This document shows positions 12,331 to 25,737 of a stretch of DNA of 64,000 bases, piece after piece; positions within the stretch are counted from its first letter, which is position 1; every line of letters starts with the position of its first letter. This stretch comes from Lepidodermella squamata (lineage: Eukaryota; Gastrotricha). Below the pieces are notes generated by a model. That model saw nothing but the letters and a program-made list of their open reading frames with translations. It had not been told where the DNA came from and made no database searches. Location: assembly GCA_047495785.1 (NCBI GenBank), contig JBLDXI010000029.1:3472001-3536000 (forward strand), in the 5' to 3' direction. A program made the translations under genes and the position numbers.

Positions 12331-15109
12331 TCAGGGATGAAAGATTCTCGACTCGCCGATAGAGCCTGCTCGATCTAATGACAGATTAGTCTCCATCTGA
12401 CCTTGACCTTCAATCAAAACAGATTTCTTTGGCGCCAGTTTCTGATAACCCAGCAAAGCTATGCTGCTTGAACTAATGAAAATCGCCAGTACAGAAACAA
12501 GAACAGTCAAAGCCTGTCCATTCTCAGCTACCAGATACCCGATGAGAATAGACGCTAGCAATAAGGTGACGCAGACATGGACGTAGTACGCCCAGGTTCT
12601 CGTTTCTATGAGGCTTCCATTAATCCGCCGGGATAAACCTGCCCTGACCTGAGCCATGAGTTGTTTCAAGGAACTTGAACACTTCAGCGAAAGAAAGATC
12701 AATCTTAGGATGGAAAGAGTTAACAGAATCACCCCTATCGTCAATAAGGCTGTCGCAATTTTAGATTCCGAAACAGCAGGACCACATTCCGACCTCACGA
12801 ATTCCAAAAGCAGACTCTCATCGGTCTCGGAAAACTTCCGTTCTATTAACTTAGATTTCGCTTTCAACGGTGAAGAGGCCAGTAGTGAGACGAATATTAA
12901 AGCTGATAACCCCGGAAGGAAAGCAGACAAAGCTTGGAATCTTTTCGATGACCTTCCTCTGTGACTGGATTTCGACATAACAATCACGCTATTGCCTGAA
13001 GTCTTCGAAGTTGATCGAGACCTGAACGAAGTTTTGATCCGTGAGTAAGGATTTACAACCCTGTTCCTTTGTTCGTAAACCAAACAAGAGGCAGCCATTT
13101 CAAATTTGACCAATAGACCGATCAGAGTGAAACAGAATCCTAACCATACAAGTTCAGCCATGAAAGAGCAGTAGATTCCAAGATTATTTGTGAAGCCTGA
13201 TGGAATAAGGAAAATGTGGCTCAGAATGACGATGCTGCCAAGCAAGATGAGGAGATCCTCGAAAATGAACCTTTGGCTGTTGACAGAATTCTCAGGTTTC
13301 TTCGATCGAATCAAAATGAGAACAATAATCAGGCCTACCAAAGGAATACTAGCTAAGCCTATGGATAAGGAAAACTTAATGATAAATGATAAATCTGGTC
13401 TAAAAAACTAACTTAGCAAGAGAATAAAGACCGGCATAGGAAGAATCGGTAAGTTGACTTGAAGCATGTTCACCGCATCTTTTGGCGGCAGTTTGTCATA
13501 GGTTCTCCAGACTAATTTACCCGGCACGACAACAAGAGTTTCCATTGGCTCGAGATTGGACTTGTAATACGCAACCATGTTCCTAGTACTGATCCTGGTG
13601 CTCGAATTTACGTTTTCAATGACATTTTGTTGGAACGTGATTGGCATACTCCCCGAGGACCAAGCTGATTTTTTGTCAAAGGAGTACTCCCCTTTTAGTC
13701 CCGTCATCTTGAAGTCATAGATTTTGTCTCGGAGTAAATTCACTATTTTCGATGGATTTGTTTGGAAATTGTTCCCATTGGTGAACCAGTCAGACAACGT
13801 TTCATTTTCTTTAACAAATATTGGAAAAATTTAGGACTGTTAGTTAGGCAAATGTGATATACCTTTGTTGAGATCAGATTCCGTACTGTTCAAGATCATA
13901 CCAATAGCTATGTATTTGTCGTAAAATGCCGGAATCCAATAATCCCAGCCAAGCACTTGATCCGGGTTCTCAACATCATCCCGAATCCTGTCAAAAAGCT
14001 CGTTCAAATTGCTACCAGTCACATCAGTATGGCCTGGCCCGAATATTTCTGAAAGTGGGGAATCGCCAGAAAAGAACGTCCCTCCTAAAATATCTAGCAG
14101 CATATCTGCTGTGCACCAATCAGCTAGATTGGGAGGCAATCCAGCGGTTTCGTCGAAATAATTCCAAGCAAATACAAAAAGCGCGAAACTTGGGCCGTAC
14201 ATTCCATACTTATGAAGATAGCATGCTGTTGTCAAACTATCCTGGTTCAATGATATTATGATTCTAGGTTGCCGTAGCATCAATTCCGTGAACATCGAGT
14301 CCAGCTCATATTGATCATCGGTGTAGGCTCGCAGCTTGCCAAGATACGCCAATGTCACATTGTTTTCGTCAAGATTTCCCAATAAACTCGGCTCAATCTG
14401 AGATTAAATAAACAAAAATTCGAGGGTTACAGAGCGAAAAGCTTAGAACTACCATATTGCTCCATATATAGGTATCGCTTATGACAGACACTCGCTTCCA
14501 ACCCATTTTTACGATAAATTTTACAATGGCAATGACGTAGTAGTCCGTTCTCTCGCCTAACGAAAAGTAATTTCTACCCATCCTCCGACTCTTGAAGAAT
14601 TTTACGTCGTTCGAAAACGCTGATAGTGATACAATGTTGTGGGGAGATGTCAACAAAGCTGAGAGAGATTGCGATGTCCCCGAGCATTCTGTTGATGCCA
14701 ACATTGGAAATCGACCTTCGACTTCGTTTTGCTCGTCAAGCTTCGATATCAGTCCCTGCGTTACTTTAACCTCGTCACACTGTTATAGGAAAAGGCTTGG
14801 AATTCCTAAGGCTTATGTTGAAATGCAACTTACATCATCTTGAATCATTTCGAAAACAAGGTCATAGTTCGGCAGCCAATTATCTAAGCTTCTCAGGCGT
14901 TCGAGGGCGAATCGGGCAACTACAGTTGCCATTGGACCCAGTGGGAATATTCCTTCGTAATAGGTTGATGCTAGTACCGTTATGATGCCCCTTTGACTGG
15001 TTGTATTGCTGGTATTCAGTGAGACAAATGGAGGCATCGGCTCATTTGTTCCAAACTTGCAGGCTGCAAGCCCGATGAGCGAGAGAACTGCCCAAAATGT
15101 AAGGAGCAT
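12331..15109 (-). CDS. GABA-B-like family C receptor 2
   Basis: Paralogue of receptor 1. Exons 15109-14834, 14779-14453, 14397-13863, 13808-13413 and 13358-12331 (phases 0,0,1,1) give 853 residues. A signal peptide (MLLTFWAVLSLIGLAAC) precedes the Venus-flytrap domain, with ASTECSG, YGMYGPSFALFVFAWN and WSSGSMP at positions matching its neighbours. Seven hydrophobic helices follow. The loop after the third helix carries an extra basic, Ser-rich stretch (SFRSRSTSKTSGNS), and the tail after the last helix is longer than in the other two copies, so intracellular coupling may differ. The codon interrupted at the exon 4/5 junction (A|GC) restores the frame. Confidence 0.88.
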
Positions 15110-16764
15110 CGACGAATTCCGACTAAACTTGAAGAAATATTGTCCTTTATGGAAAAGCTAATTTCTTTGAGAGTAAAAATACTCAAACTGAAAATTTTAA
15201 CCACGCCATTCCCGCCGTAGGTTATTTGGCGGGAAAGCGCATATGTGACGCTGCTGCAATCATCATAATCAAGCCGTCACGCATCACGCAACGATCAGAC
15301 TGACCGAGTGCGGAACGATCCCGGTCATCCCGCACGTTCCGCGCAGGTTCGGGACGCAAAGTTATATTAAAAATAGCATAAGTCATTTATAAAATTAATT
15401 CAATTTGTTTCTGTTTCCATATCATAAGGACAGAAACTTTATTTTTGTTACTCGTTGCCTAAGCCCTGAAGAAGTTATCCCTTATCCCTTATAGAAAAAA
15501 GATGGGAAGGACACTTAGTCGGCGTGCACACACATATGGGTCAGGTTATTGAGACGATACTGTAGTAAATCAAGAATTTTGCACGTTTTATGCACATAAA
15601 CCTTGGATAAAAACGGGCAATATTTTTGAAATTTTACTTGCCCTTTATAGAGATACGTATGAATAATCCCGCCAATATGAATGTGGGCGATTTTGAACTA
15701 TAGGCAGGCCCCTAGAAATGGGAGATTGAGTTTAATGAAAAAAAACATCCAGATCAAATGGGGTGACAGGACGTTGAAATTGTGTCTTGTTCGAAAACAG
15801 CCACGTGTTTCATGATTCTAGTCGGAAATGCGTTACTCGCAAAACCGCGAACGAGCTGTTAATTTGTCATGAGAGGGTAAAATAAAAGGAGGAAGCTTTC
15901 AAAAATTCAACAATAAACAAGCCAAACTTCCTGCTCGCTCTCATAATTAAACGTCGGTGTTTTGTTCGTTTCCTGAAGTGACATTCAATAGATAAGGCGG
16001 CATCGAAAACTAAATTAGAGTATGAAAATAGGCAATCGGAGATCGAAATTTTAGCTTGATTTCTTTCCTCAAGAGATGGATTGAACGTTGAGAGAAAAAA
16101 CGCAAGGGCAATTTCACAGTGAATATTGAGAAGCTCGCAAGGTTATGAACAACTATGCTCATTTCACAACGTTCAAGTCAAATATTTGAGAACATTTTGA
16201 ATTGGTCACTTTAGTTCAGAATTGGAACTGATTTTGCGATTTGAAGGTTGGTAGTATTGTGTCAAATAGGCAGTGTATCGAAGATAAGCTCAGACCTCAG
16301 AAAATTAGAAGGCCGTTTTATTTCATCGTTATCTCTGAGTGATATAACAGTGTGCGACTTTCAGGGGGGATGGGGGGATCATCCCCCCAGCTCGGCCTGG
16401 CCAGACGACAAAACCAGAATTTATCCCACTGTTTTGTTCATTTTTGAAGGTTCTGGAGCGTATTTTAGTGGAAAATCTTCAACATTTTCTCGTTTCGCTC
16501 GGTTATTCGCCGAAATGACTATAGTAATTTTGGCATTCCTCTGACCTGTCCATACTCATAAGTTCAGCAGTTGTGTTTTTACTGTAATTTTTTACTGTCT
16601 TTTTTGACCACAATAGTGGCCGATTCTTGGATTCTGATGGCAACGGCCGATTCTTCGTTTACGTGAGAGCCACGGCTGAAAACGTAAGCTCTCCGGCCGA
16701 AGACTAAATTACCAAGGACAGAAGAGCAGCCTAGGCAAGCGTTGACGTGGCTTTGTTCGACGGA
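15110..16764. other. Intergenic, no gene seen
   Basis: Nothing coding recognised. A GGGGGGATGGGGGGATCATCCCCCC palindromic run sits at about 16365-16389, resembling other G-rich dispersed repeats in the window. Confidence 0.4.
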
Positions 16765-16977
16765 TCAAGGGGGAAATGAGTCGGCACTTGAGCTAATTTG
16801 CTCGCTTTTCTCATTTTTTCGATGATTTATTTTGGCAATACAGCCTTTTCCTTCCTGGCAGTTGTGGGATCCAAGATCCCTGCTCAAATCATTTGGCTTG
16901 ATACGGCCTGTTCCGTCCGTGTAGAGCTGGCCGATGGGGATTATCAGTGTGCTCAATGTTAGGTATTTTATTAGCAA
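16765..16977 (-). CDS. Possible small secreted peptide, 70 codons
   Basis: The frame starts with a hydrophobic leader (MLIKYLTLSTLIIPIGQL) followed by a polar stretch with two cysteines (HNCQEGKGC) and a Lys/Ser-rich tail. This could be a small secreted peptide or a first exon. There is no paralogue in the window and no convincing downstream exon, so it may be chance. Confidence 0.22.
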   Translation of the reverse strand: MLIKYLTLSTLIIPIGQLYTDGTGRIKPNDLSRDLGSHNCQEGKGCIAKINHRKNEKSEQISSSADSFPP

Positions 16978-17829
16978 TTAACACGAAATAAATAGATACA
17001 ACTCCATGAAACAAATAACGCCGGGCCAAACTAAATGTTTCTTGTTCTGGAGCATCAGTATTATACAGGATTAGAAGGGCACGCAGGCAGATAAGATTAC
17101 TTTTACAATACTATTTTTTTAGGTTCACACGGCAAATTTTATTTTTAAATGTGTCATTTTTACACCAACACGTAGACTATCAACAAAACTAAACGCGAAA
17201 TCAGACAGTCTGTTTCAAAAGTTAACGATACGATTAAGAGAGTAGTTTTTATAAATAGGTTTAGTCATATTTCATTTTTGATATTATAAATTGGAGATGT
17301 TTTCACTGATCCATTCATAATTTTTAACAAAAAACATAAGACATAGACCAAACGACGTTCCTCAAGATAGTTAAGTTTAAGCGTTTTGAGTCTTCGGCCA
17401 TAAAAGGGTCGGATAAAATCAATAAGAGAAGAGCCGATAGCTCATTTTGTAAAGTAATAGGCTTGAACGTTTTCAAGTAAAATCAATTAAAGTTTTCAAG
17501 TAGGATCACACACTAGTGCAATATTCTAAGAGAGGTCGGACGTAAGTATAATAAGCCCATTTTAAAGTTTCAGCAGATTGACCTATTAAGGCTCGAAGAA
17601 TGAGATTTGCTTTACATATGCATGAATTTATATGGGCCCCAAAGTTCAGCTTTTATCAACGATCAGACACAAGTATTTAGAGTTGTTAAACCTTTAGACT
17701 ACCTTGCCTTCTCGTAGATAAGAAGACATGGGGTTTTAGCTGCCACGCATTTATCCAGGTTAAGATTTTATCTAATGCTAGAAAGAGTCGATTAACTTAT
17801 TAGCAGCAACTTATTATTAGCTTAGTCTA
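16978..17829. other. Intergenic, nothing recognised
   Basis: AT-rich sequence downstream of receptor 3. No coding or RNA feature seen. Confidence 0.4.
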
Positions 17830-20800
17830 TCATTTTTTCAATATTTCGAATAGACACAGACCACAGATGGCTGCGGTGATCGCAATCGAAATTGCCGAAA
17901 CAAGAGATGTCATGGCCTGGCCATCGTGATAAATCATCAGCGCTATCAGTAGGGTCGCAATAAATATCGTTAATTCCCCGTAGACGAACGCGCACCAGGC
18001 TTTAGAGACAGAATTCGTAACTGGCAGCTGGGGAAGGGGGATTGACGGTCTGGAGATGATAGCTGGATGAACGGCTGTATGATGAAATGGTCGATAAGAA
18101 ACAATTGCCAATTTCAAACAAGAGAATGTAAAGGTGAGAAGAGCTAGTGCCATGAAAGCTAATGAAGCTTTCGATTCAATGACAACGCTTGTGAGGTCAC
18201 ATTCATCGCGGAAAAACATATTCAAAACACCCTCGTCTTCCACTTTGCTAGCCAAGACCAGCTTCCCCGTAATAGGATGAACGGCTAGAGCTATGGCAAA
18301 GAGAATCGCCGAGGAAGAAGGAATCAAGTAATTGACACTCAGCTGCAGCCGACTTTGCGGATTGCTCTGCTTTGGACGTAAGCGTTCCTTAGTTCCCATT
18401 TGAGGCTTGGATTCCCTACGACTCATTCGAGGCTTGGATTCCCCACTATCACCAGAACTAGTGAACTTGGCCATTAATCCTAGCTGAATCAGGCACAAAC
18501 CCAACCAAACCAATGCAGCTGTAGTCGAGCATCTGACAGACGAATCTTCGATCGATATCAGAAAATTGTTCGACGTCAGCAGAAAACCCCCGAGATTCAG
18601 CATAAAGTCATCCGGCCTTTTCACAATCACCTTTCCAGTTTTTACCATGAAGAAAGAAGACGGAATCAAAAGCAAGAGTGCCGTTACTTCAAAAATCAAA
18701 CTTAGTTCTAATGAGTTCTAACAAAATTGACTTACCACCGAGGAACACTGTCGCCTCGATAGGTAGAATTCGCACTATATTCACTTGGCTCTGAATCGTA
18801 TCTTTCGGAAGCTTTCCGCCTTTTGTGCGCCACATGATCTTATTGCTGAAAACAACCATCGGATCATTCGGCCTTAGGTTGGATTTGTAATAGCCGATCA
18901 CTTCACGGCTTGACGTATTGTTGCCTATAATGACTTGTTTGAAAATAATTGGCATGCTGCCCGAGGACCACAACTTGTTTCGATCAAATGAATATTCGCC
19001 CCTGAGACCAGTCATCGAGAATGCATATATCTGGTTTTCTAGAATTGACAAGATTTCCGTCGGCTTTGTGCGGTAATTCTCAGAGTTTGTGAACCAGTCC
19101 GACAGCGTCATGTTTCCTAAAAAATTTCGGATTGAAAATCAGTCTGTAAACAAAGTTTTGCTCACGTTTGTTCAGGCGAGCTTCGGTTGAGTTGAGAAGT
19201 AGGCCGATTGCAATGTATTTGTCATAAAGCGCCGGAATCACGTAATCGTATCCTTCAACGCGACTGGGCATTTCGACTTCATTCCGGATCGCTATGTCTA
19301 AATCATTCAAAGTCGCACCAGTAACATCTCGATGATTAGGTCCGTAAATTTCAGCCAGAGTCGCATCTCCTGCGTAAAAAGCACCAGCCAACACTTCTAA
19401 AAGCATAGCCCGACTGCACCATCTGCTCAAATGAGGTGGTAATGCGTTGCTCTCATCGATTGAGTTCCACGCAAGCATAAAAATAACATAACCAGGTCCG
19501 TATAAGCCATATTTATGCAAGTAACAGGCGATTGTTGTACCGTCAGAGTTCATTGATAGGATTATTCGCGGGTCTCGTAGTTTTAGCTCAGAGAACGCGG
19601 AGTCGAGTTCATACTCATCTCGAGTAAACAACATCAGCTTAACCGCATACGCCAGGCTTACATTCATTTTATCCAGGTTTTGCAGTAAAGATGGTTCGAG
19701 CTGAAATGGTGATATTAAAACGATTATAGCGAGAAATTTAAGAACGTTTCTGAGAATGTTGAAATTCAGTATATTCCGAATTCGCGATTAAAGAATAAAT
19801 GATAGGAGGACTTGCGTATCTAAGCCAAAGCCAAACTCCAACCCAAACCCTAACCCCAACTCTAACCCAGCGGTTAACTCCCAAACTGTTTGTCTCGTAC
19901 GACACCGCGGTGTCCTAAGAGAATGGCTCGAAGGAAACCTTGGTAAAATCAGTGAAGTTTGGTTAGGAATTGGTGCAATTTTTTGGGGTAAGAATTGATC
20001 ATTTGTTCAAATTGGTTTTAGATGGCTGATGAAATCGAAACGGATGGCTCGAAACTGATGAAATCCCAGGTGAAATTCAAACAAAACTCGAGCGAAGCGA
20101 GGAAATTTTTCGAATTCGACACTAAAAAACGACTTATAACATCTTAAAAATGAGGCAATGCCTTGGGATTTTCCCAGAAATTCATGCTTTCGCCCTTGAT
20201 GATGAAATTAATTGTGTCGACAAGTAAAATCTGCAACGTACGCAAGTGAGGTACACCCACTAGAAAACATAATAGGCCAAAGAGTAGGCTTATGGTTATG
20301 GGTGGGCTTAGGGCTTAGGTTAGGGCTAGGATTAGGTTCTGGTTCAGTTAACCTGAACCTACCCCTAATCCTAACTAAGGTAGAGGTTGAGACTGAACCA
20401 AATCCTAACCCTAATCCCAATCCTAAACCTAACCTTAACTACAACTGAGGCTAGTGATAGAGGTTTGAGGTGGGGCTAGGGTAATGATTAGTATTGGAGT
20501 TAGGATTATCGGTTAAGGATGGATTGGGTTTGCGAGTTAATGGGGATTAGGGTTGCATAATTACCAGATCATTGTATCTCAGGTTGTCGGTGATTAGAGA
20601 TACTCTAGTCCACCCAAGTTTGCTAACCATACTCGCCAAGGCCACTGTGTAATAGTCTGTACTCTCGCCCATAAAGTAGTACGGTTGGTTCTCCTTCCGT
20701 TGCTTGTAAAATTTGCTATCGCTACAAAATGCCGAGAAGGCAATGACATTATTTGGTCGGCTAGAGTAAGCAGAAATCCGCTGAGCCACTGCTGAGCAAT

Positions 20801-21217
20801 CCGTTGAAGCGATAAGAGGAATTATGGCTTCAGATCGACCGAGTCGATCCAGTTTTTCCATCAAGCTTTTCGCCACAGTTACTGCGTCACACTGTACAAA
20901 AGTTGAGTAGAAACTATGATTCTTAGATAAATGCTCCTGCTTACGTTATCTCGAACCAGTTCAAACACAATGTTGTAATTTTCCAAGAAGTTTGGCATGG
21001 TATTGAGACGTTGAAGGGCAACTTTTGCTACAGCTGTGCTTGTCGGTCCAAGGTTGTACAAACCCGAGTAAATTGTATGCGCTAACATTCGAACGTCTTG
21101 CTTTTTCGGGCTTCTATCCCCGAGGCTTACAAATGGCGGCATTGGAGCGTTCATTTCCAATTTGCTGAATACTGTTGGAATAAGTGTCATTGTGAGAACA
21201 GCGAGAAAGGCAAACAT
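17830..21217 (-). CDS. GABA-B-like family C receptor 3
   Basis: Third tandem paralogue. Exons 21217-20945, 20891-20565, 19700-19166, 19116-18736 and 18686-17830 (phases 0,0,1,1) give 790 residues. A signal peptide (MFAFLAVLTMTLIPTVFS) is followed by the Venus-flytrap domain with ASTDCSA, YGLYGPGYVIFMLAWN and WSSGSMP, then seven hydrophobic helices. A TGPR-Glu-rich spacer with two RRESKP/RRxSKP-like repeats (SKPRMSRRESKPQMG) follows the third helix. Intron 2 is unusually long (864 bp) and filled with degenerate CTAACCC/TTAGGG-like repeats. The upstream region is partly duplicated downstream of it (21225-22590), so its promoter may have been copied. Confidence 0.88.
19810..20545. repeat. Degenerate telomere-like CTAACCC/TTAGGG tracts in intron 2 of receptor 3
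   Basis: Blocks at about 19830-19870 (AACCCTAACCCCAAC) and 20280-20540 switch between TTAGGG-like and CCCTAA-like strands. They are too irregular for a functional telomere; an interstitial or minisatellite origin is more likely. Confidence 0.55.
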
Positions 21218-21224
21218 GATTTTT

Positions 21225-22590
21225 ACACTGGCTGGCTGTTTTAAATTTTACGTGAGGATATATACAGATCTCTGAAAAGTACGCAGTATTCTTATGACTC
21301 AACTGCTAATTACTAACATTCTTGCACTCAGCGGCGATATCTCCCATGCTTCCTCGCAGCATGCAGCTGCTGTGATTTTTTAAACTTGCTAGCTGTTTTA
21401 AATGTTACGTGGCGATATTTGCAGATTTCAGAAATAACGCAGTATTTTTGTGACTAAACTGCTAATTACTCAACTTGCCCTCAACGGCGACTTCTGCCAT
21501 GCTTCCTCGCAGCATACAGCCGCTGTGATTGCCTCAATTAGGTGAAAGCGGGGTTGGTAAAGCGTCTTCAGTTTCATGTTGTAAGAACCGATGATTAAAG
21601 CGCCAAAATTCCTAAGTAACGATTGTCGAGAATGAGTACCGATTTTGGCATCTGGCCAAAATTCCAGGTGATTCCAATATAGATCTTTCTATGGACTATA
21701 TATTCGCGGCTTAGCGTGGCATTTGTAATGCGATACTCTTTGATGAGTCACTTGCACATTGTGTGACTTGTGACCACTTAAAAGTCCAATCCATTGCGCA
21801 CGCTGATTGGTCAATCGATCGTTGCTATGACTCCTGGATGAAACGTTCTGTCGTGCGATCCATAAGATTTGTTGCAACAAGTGTTTTTTGCCGCAGCAAT
21901 TTACCACAATTAATATGGTCAATGGAAACCGGGCAGAGGGTGTGGCAAGGTCATTTTGTTCATAAACATAGAATAATTTATTAGTGGATCGCACGACAGA
22001 AATGTTTCATTCCGGAGTCATTAGCAACGATAAATTGACCAATCAGCGTGCGCGCCAAGGTTCAACTTACCAGTGGTTCCACAATGCAATAAACTTAAAG
22101 TTGTCCCCTCTGTCTTTTTGCGCATACACTACAATGATTCACATACCCGATAGTCAATAGTGCAATCAGATTGGATATTTTCCTCATATTTTCCTCATTT
22201 AGGATTCAGGAAAGGATTGAAATCTCATGAAACCAAGCACTCGTTGGAACATATCATCGATAACTTTTAATTCCTGGTCAAAATTCAGTGCCGGAAGTGG
22301 TCCAGGTGGCGAGAGGGGGGGAGGGGGGGGGGGGGTCGAACCCCCTGTCGAAAGCTCTGTCAAAAAACGTAAGGGTCCCCTTTAGCTAGCTGTTGAGCTA
22401 AAAATGGCTCGATCAACTCCCCCTCCCCGTGAAGATTTTTGCAGATCTCTGACATCAGCTAATTACTAGCATTCTTGCCCTCAGCAACGATATCTCCCAT
22501 GCTCGCTGCATACAGCCGCTGTGATTGTCTCAATTAGGTGAAAGCGGGGTTGGTTAAGCGTCTTCAGTTTCATGCTGTACGTGCCGGTGA
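21225..22590. repeat. Three direct copies of a ~150-bp segment upstream of receptor 3
   Basis: Copies at about 21225-21372, 21382-21590 and 22433-22590 share GCTAATTACT, TCTCCCATGC or TCTGCCATGC, and CAGCCGCTGTGATTG. The last two also share TCAATTAGGTGAAAGCGGGG and GCGTCTTCAGTTTCATG. The first copy overlaps the start region of receptor 3. Confidence 0.6.
21771..22085. mobile_element. Inverted-repeat MITE-like element
   Basis: The left arm (about 21771-21863) and the reverse complement of the right arm (about 21984-22085) match through GCACGCTGATTGGTCAAT, CGTTGCTA, TGACTCC and GTCGTGCGATCCA, giving arms of about 90-100 bp around a 120-bp centre. One arm-length copy is also present at 57508-57610 inside element B. 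No coding capacity. Confidence 0.6.
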
Positions 22591-24240
22591 TGAACGCGAT
22601 GGCTCTGCCAAAAATACAGGTGCGGAGTGTAACCGATAGTGTCTTTTCCACCCTCAAAACCTCAAAACAGACATTATGAGTTCTCGCTTTCGAAAATGAC
22701 GTATACGAAAGTTGTCGTTAGGTACGCGGCGGGTTATTACATCTCGGAATATTTCCATTATTCTGAAAGCGATCACGTGGAAATAGTCTTCATCATCGCG
22801 CTGGGGCCCACGCCTATCAGCGCGACCCTCGCCTCTGATTGTTGTTCAATTTTCGTAATGCAATAAAAAAACCAGAGCAAAAACAAAGCGCACACACACA
22901 TTCATCGCGATGGCAATAAAGAATACGCACATACACAAAGCCATCAATTTATTATGTAGAATAAGGCGCAATATACATGGCGCGCATATATTATTAGCAC
23001 TATTATTATTAGTAGTTAAATAAATGGCAATCGCTTTTGTCGGCCGCCGTCCTCTGCGTTTAGTGAAAACACAACACTCGCATGTATGTGTATGAAGGAG
23101 AGTGATTGCACGACTCAATCCGGAGTCACAAATCGATGCCGCCTATTGCTGTCACTCACTCAGTCACTCAGTCAGTCAGTCGCCACTCGAACAAAAATAT
23201 ATGTATGCAAAATAAATAAAGGCGCTATGTATATCTACATGCGCCATACGTAAAAACACTTGAAGCTATTCAGTAAATTTATGAAAGCCGCTTTGCCCAC
23301 TGAATTTAGCGGGTTGTATGCAGTTTCATTTTCATCCTTGACATCGTTAACTTGAATCAGGCTGATTTTTTTCGCATTTTTTATTGTTTTTTGAAAAAAC
23401 TGAATTTTTTTTTGAGCTGAATATGTTTTGCAAAATATGAATAATGCATAAAAATAGCGAGAATTTTCTAGGAATAGAAATCGGCATTTTCTAGGATAAT
23501 CCATGAAAGTTTTTTTTTTAATTAATTCATCTTTGATCGATTAACCAGCGGTGCGTATATAAAAAAGCAGCGCCGCTATGTGATGTGGAGCGAAGATTCA
23601 TTTGGTCTAAAAATGGCAAAAGGATTTTTTTTCTATGAAAATGATTTGCCACAAAAAAAACCAGTTCTTTGATATCGCCGAAAAAGCACATTTCTTTTCC
23701 TAAATTACGGTTTTAATTTTCCAATATTTAAAATTGCTTAGCGCCCTCTTTGAATATTCAAATTAGGTGCGCTAATTTGTCACCCCGGTTCCAGCACCAA
23801 AAATTGCCCAGGCCTCTGTTGCTCCTCAGCCTACAAAGCAGATATCGATTCCAAGTATCGATTTCAAAAATCAGTGATTTTTCCGATATCAGCGATTTCA
23901 GACATCAACTTTAAAAATTCTTTCTACTTACCAGGTAGATGGATAAAATTCCCGGGTTCATTAGGGCATCATCTTCGATTAATAAAGAAATTTGTCATAA
24001 ATCGAAAAAAATCGGGCAAATTCAGTGAAGCGTCTTCCATAAATCCTGAATCCATTTCCGAATTTTGCAAATTTTTATCTGTAATTAAAATTTTTTTATA
24101 ATAATCCTCGATTTCCCCAAAGACGATATTATTTTTTTAAGATCTAACAGTTTTCTCAATTCCCCATCTCACCTTCAACTATTTCCGTTAAATTTAATCT
24201 CATTCTGATATAGTCGATAGGTTATTTAGATTTAGTTTTC
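22591..24240. other. Intergenic, simple repeats
   Basis: A CAGT/CACT microsatellite at about 23150-23185 and a TATA-like TATATAAAAAAG at about 23556 are seen, but no reading frame of substance follows the latter. A long G run sits at about 22314-22335 just to the left. Confidence 0.4.
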
Positions 24241-24243
24241 TAA

Positions 24244-25737
24244 ATGGATTTCAGCCAGATCCACTGGGACATTACGGGCAAGGTTTGCCTCGTAACCGGT
24301 GGAAACGCTGGCATAGGCCGCGAAACCGCGCTGGAACTTATAAAACGAGGCGCAGGTCGCGTCATAATCGCCTGTCGAAACATCGAAACCGGCGAGGAGG
24401 CCATTAAATACATTCGAGACGCGGCGAAAGTTACGGACGACGCTGAGGCTAGCCGGCGATTAGGCCTGCGCAAACTCGACCTCGGCTCGCTCGAGTCGGT
24501 TCGAGCGTGTGCCGAGGCGATCAATGACGAGGAGGCGAAACTGCACATTTTGATTAACAACGCTGGCGTGTATGCGCCGAGTGAGAAATCACTGACAGCT
24601 GATGGCTTCGAAATGAGCTTCGGAACGAATCATATCGGCCATTTTCTTCTCACCAAGCTCCTTATTCCACTTCTAAAAAGGTAATTCGAGGGATTTTCGA
24701 CTTTCTTCAGAAATTTGAATTTTTTATTAATTTCAATAATGGGATTTCAATAATAAAAAAATTAATTTCAATAATTTAAATCCAAGTATCGATTTTACAA
24801 ATCAGTGATTTTTCCGATATCGAAATTCTTGAAGGTCAATATGAAATGTGGATTTTCAATTTTCATGCATAATTTGTTCTCCTATTTTATTTGAACCCTT
24901 CCCAAATTCAGAAAATTATTCATAAATTTAAAAAAATTCGGAATCACTCCGAAAATCATTGAAATTCCTGAAAACTCAAATTTTTTACAAAAATTTCAGT
25001 TTTCAGGAATTTAATTTTTTTCATTTAATTTTTTCATTTCAGGAATTAATTTTTATTGAATTTAATTTTGTTTTGTATTTTTCTCGATTTTATTCAATTT
25101 TTTGCCTCGAATTATTGGAAAATTTAAATTTTAGAAGCCAATATTAAGTTCGTTTCGATTTAATCATGTCATTTAATTTCAATTTTTAGATCTGCCCCGT
25201 CTCGTATCATCATCGTAGCGTCGATAGCTTACAAATTTTGCTGGCCAACCGGTTTTCACATCGACGATCCGAACTACGAGAGCAGCTTCTATGAAGCTTG
25301 GATGGCGTACAGCCAGTCGAAACTAGCCAACATTTTGTTCGCTAAAATGCTAGACTACAAGCTGAATGGCAACGGGCTGTCGGGCGTGACCGTCTACAGC
25401 CTGCATCCTGGTGCTGTTAAAACTAATCTACTACTTCGAAACCGGGGCTGGCTGATGAAACTGCTCGTTCAACCCCTTCGATTTTTCTTCGTCACGCCAA
25501 CTGAGGGTTCGCAGACGTCGATTTACTGCGCCACAAAACCCGGAATCGAGCAATATTCCGGCCAATTTTTCGAGTAAAAAATTTCAAATTTTTCCGAATA
25601 AATTCACGAATTTTTTTGAATTTTTTTTTGAATTTAGCAACAGTCAGGTGTCCGAGCTATGGGAAATCGCTAGAGACGAAGATACAGCGCAGAAATTATG
25701 GGATCTGAGCGAAAGGCTGATCGAAGGAAAGTATTGA
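24244..25737 (+). CDS. Short-chain dehydrogenase, retinol dehydrogenase 11-14-like
   Basis: NAD(P)-dependent oxidoreductase. Exons 24244-24680, 25190-25573 and 25638-25737 give 306 residues; the split codons AG|A and GA|C restore the frame. Seen: the cofactor motif TGGNAGIG (about 18-25), NNAGV, a catalytic Ser in IIIVASIAY and the active-site YSQSK (YxxxK), then LHPGAVKTNL and a C-terminus (QVSELWEIARDEDTAQKLWD) typical of RDH11-14 relatives. There is no clear N-terminal membrane anchor. The substrate may be a retinoid or another lipid carbonyl; not determined. It stands alone among minus-strand genes. Confidence 0.93.

Noticed and set aside
19810-20545. Functional or interstitial chromosome end
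   Set aside because: The repeats are too irregular, switch strand and lie within an intron of an intact receptor gene.
24959-25147. Short frame inside the SDR intron
   Set aside because: Phe/Asn-rich product of AT-rich intron sequence; clean splice sites flank the region.
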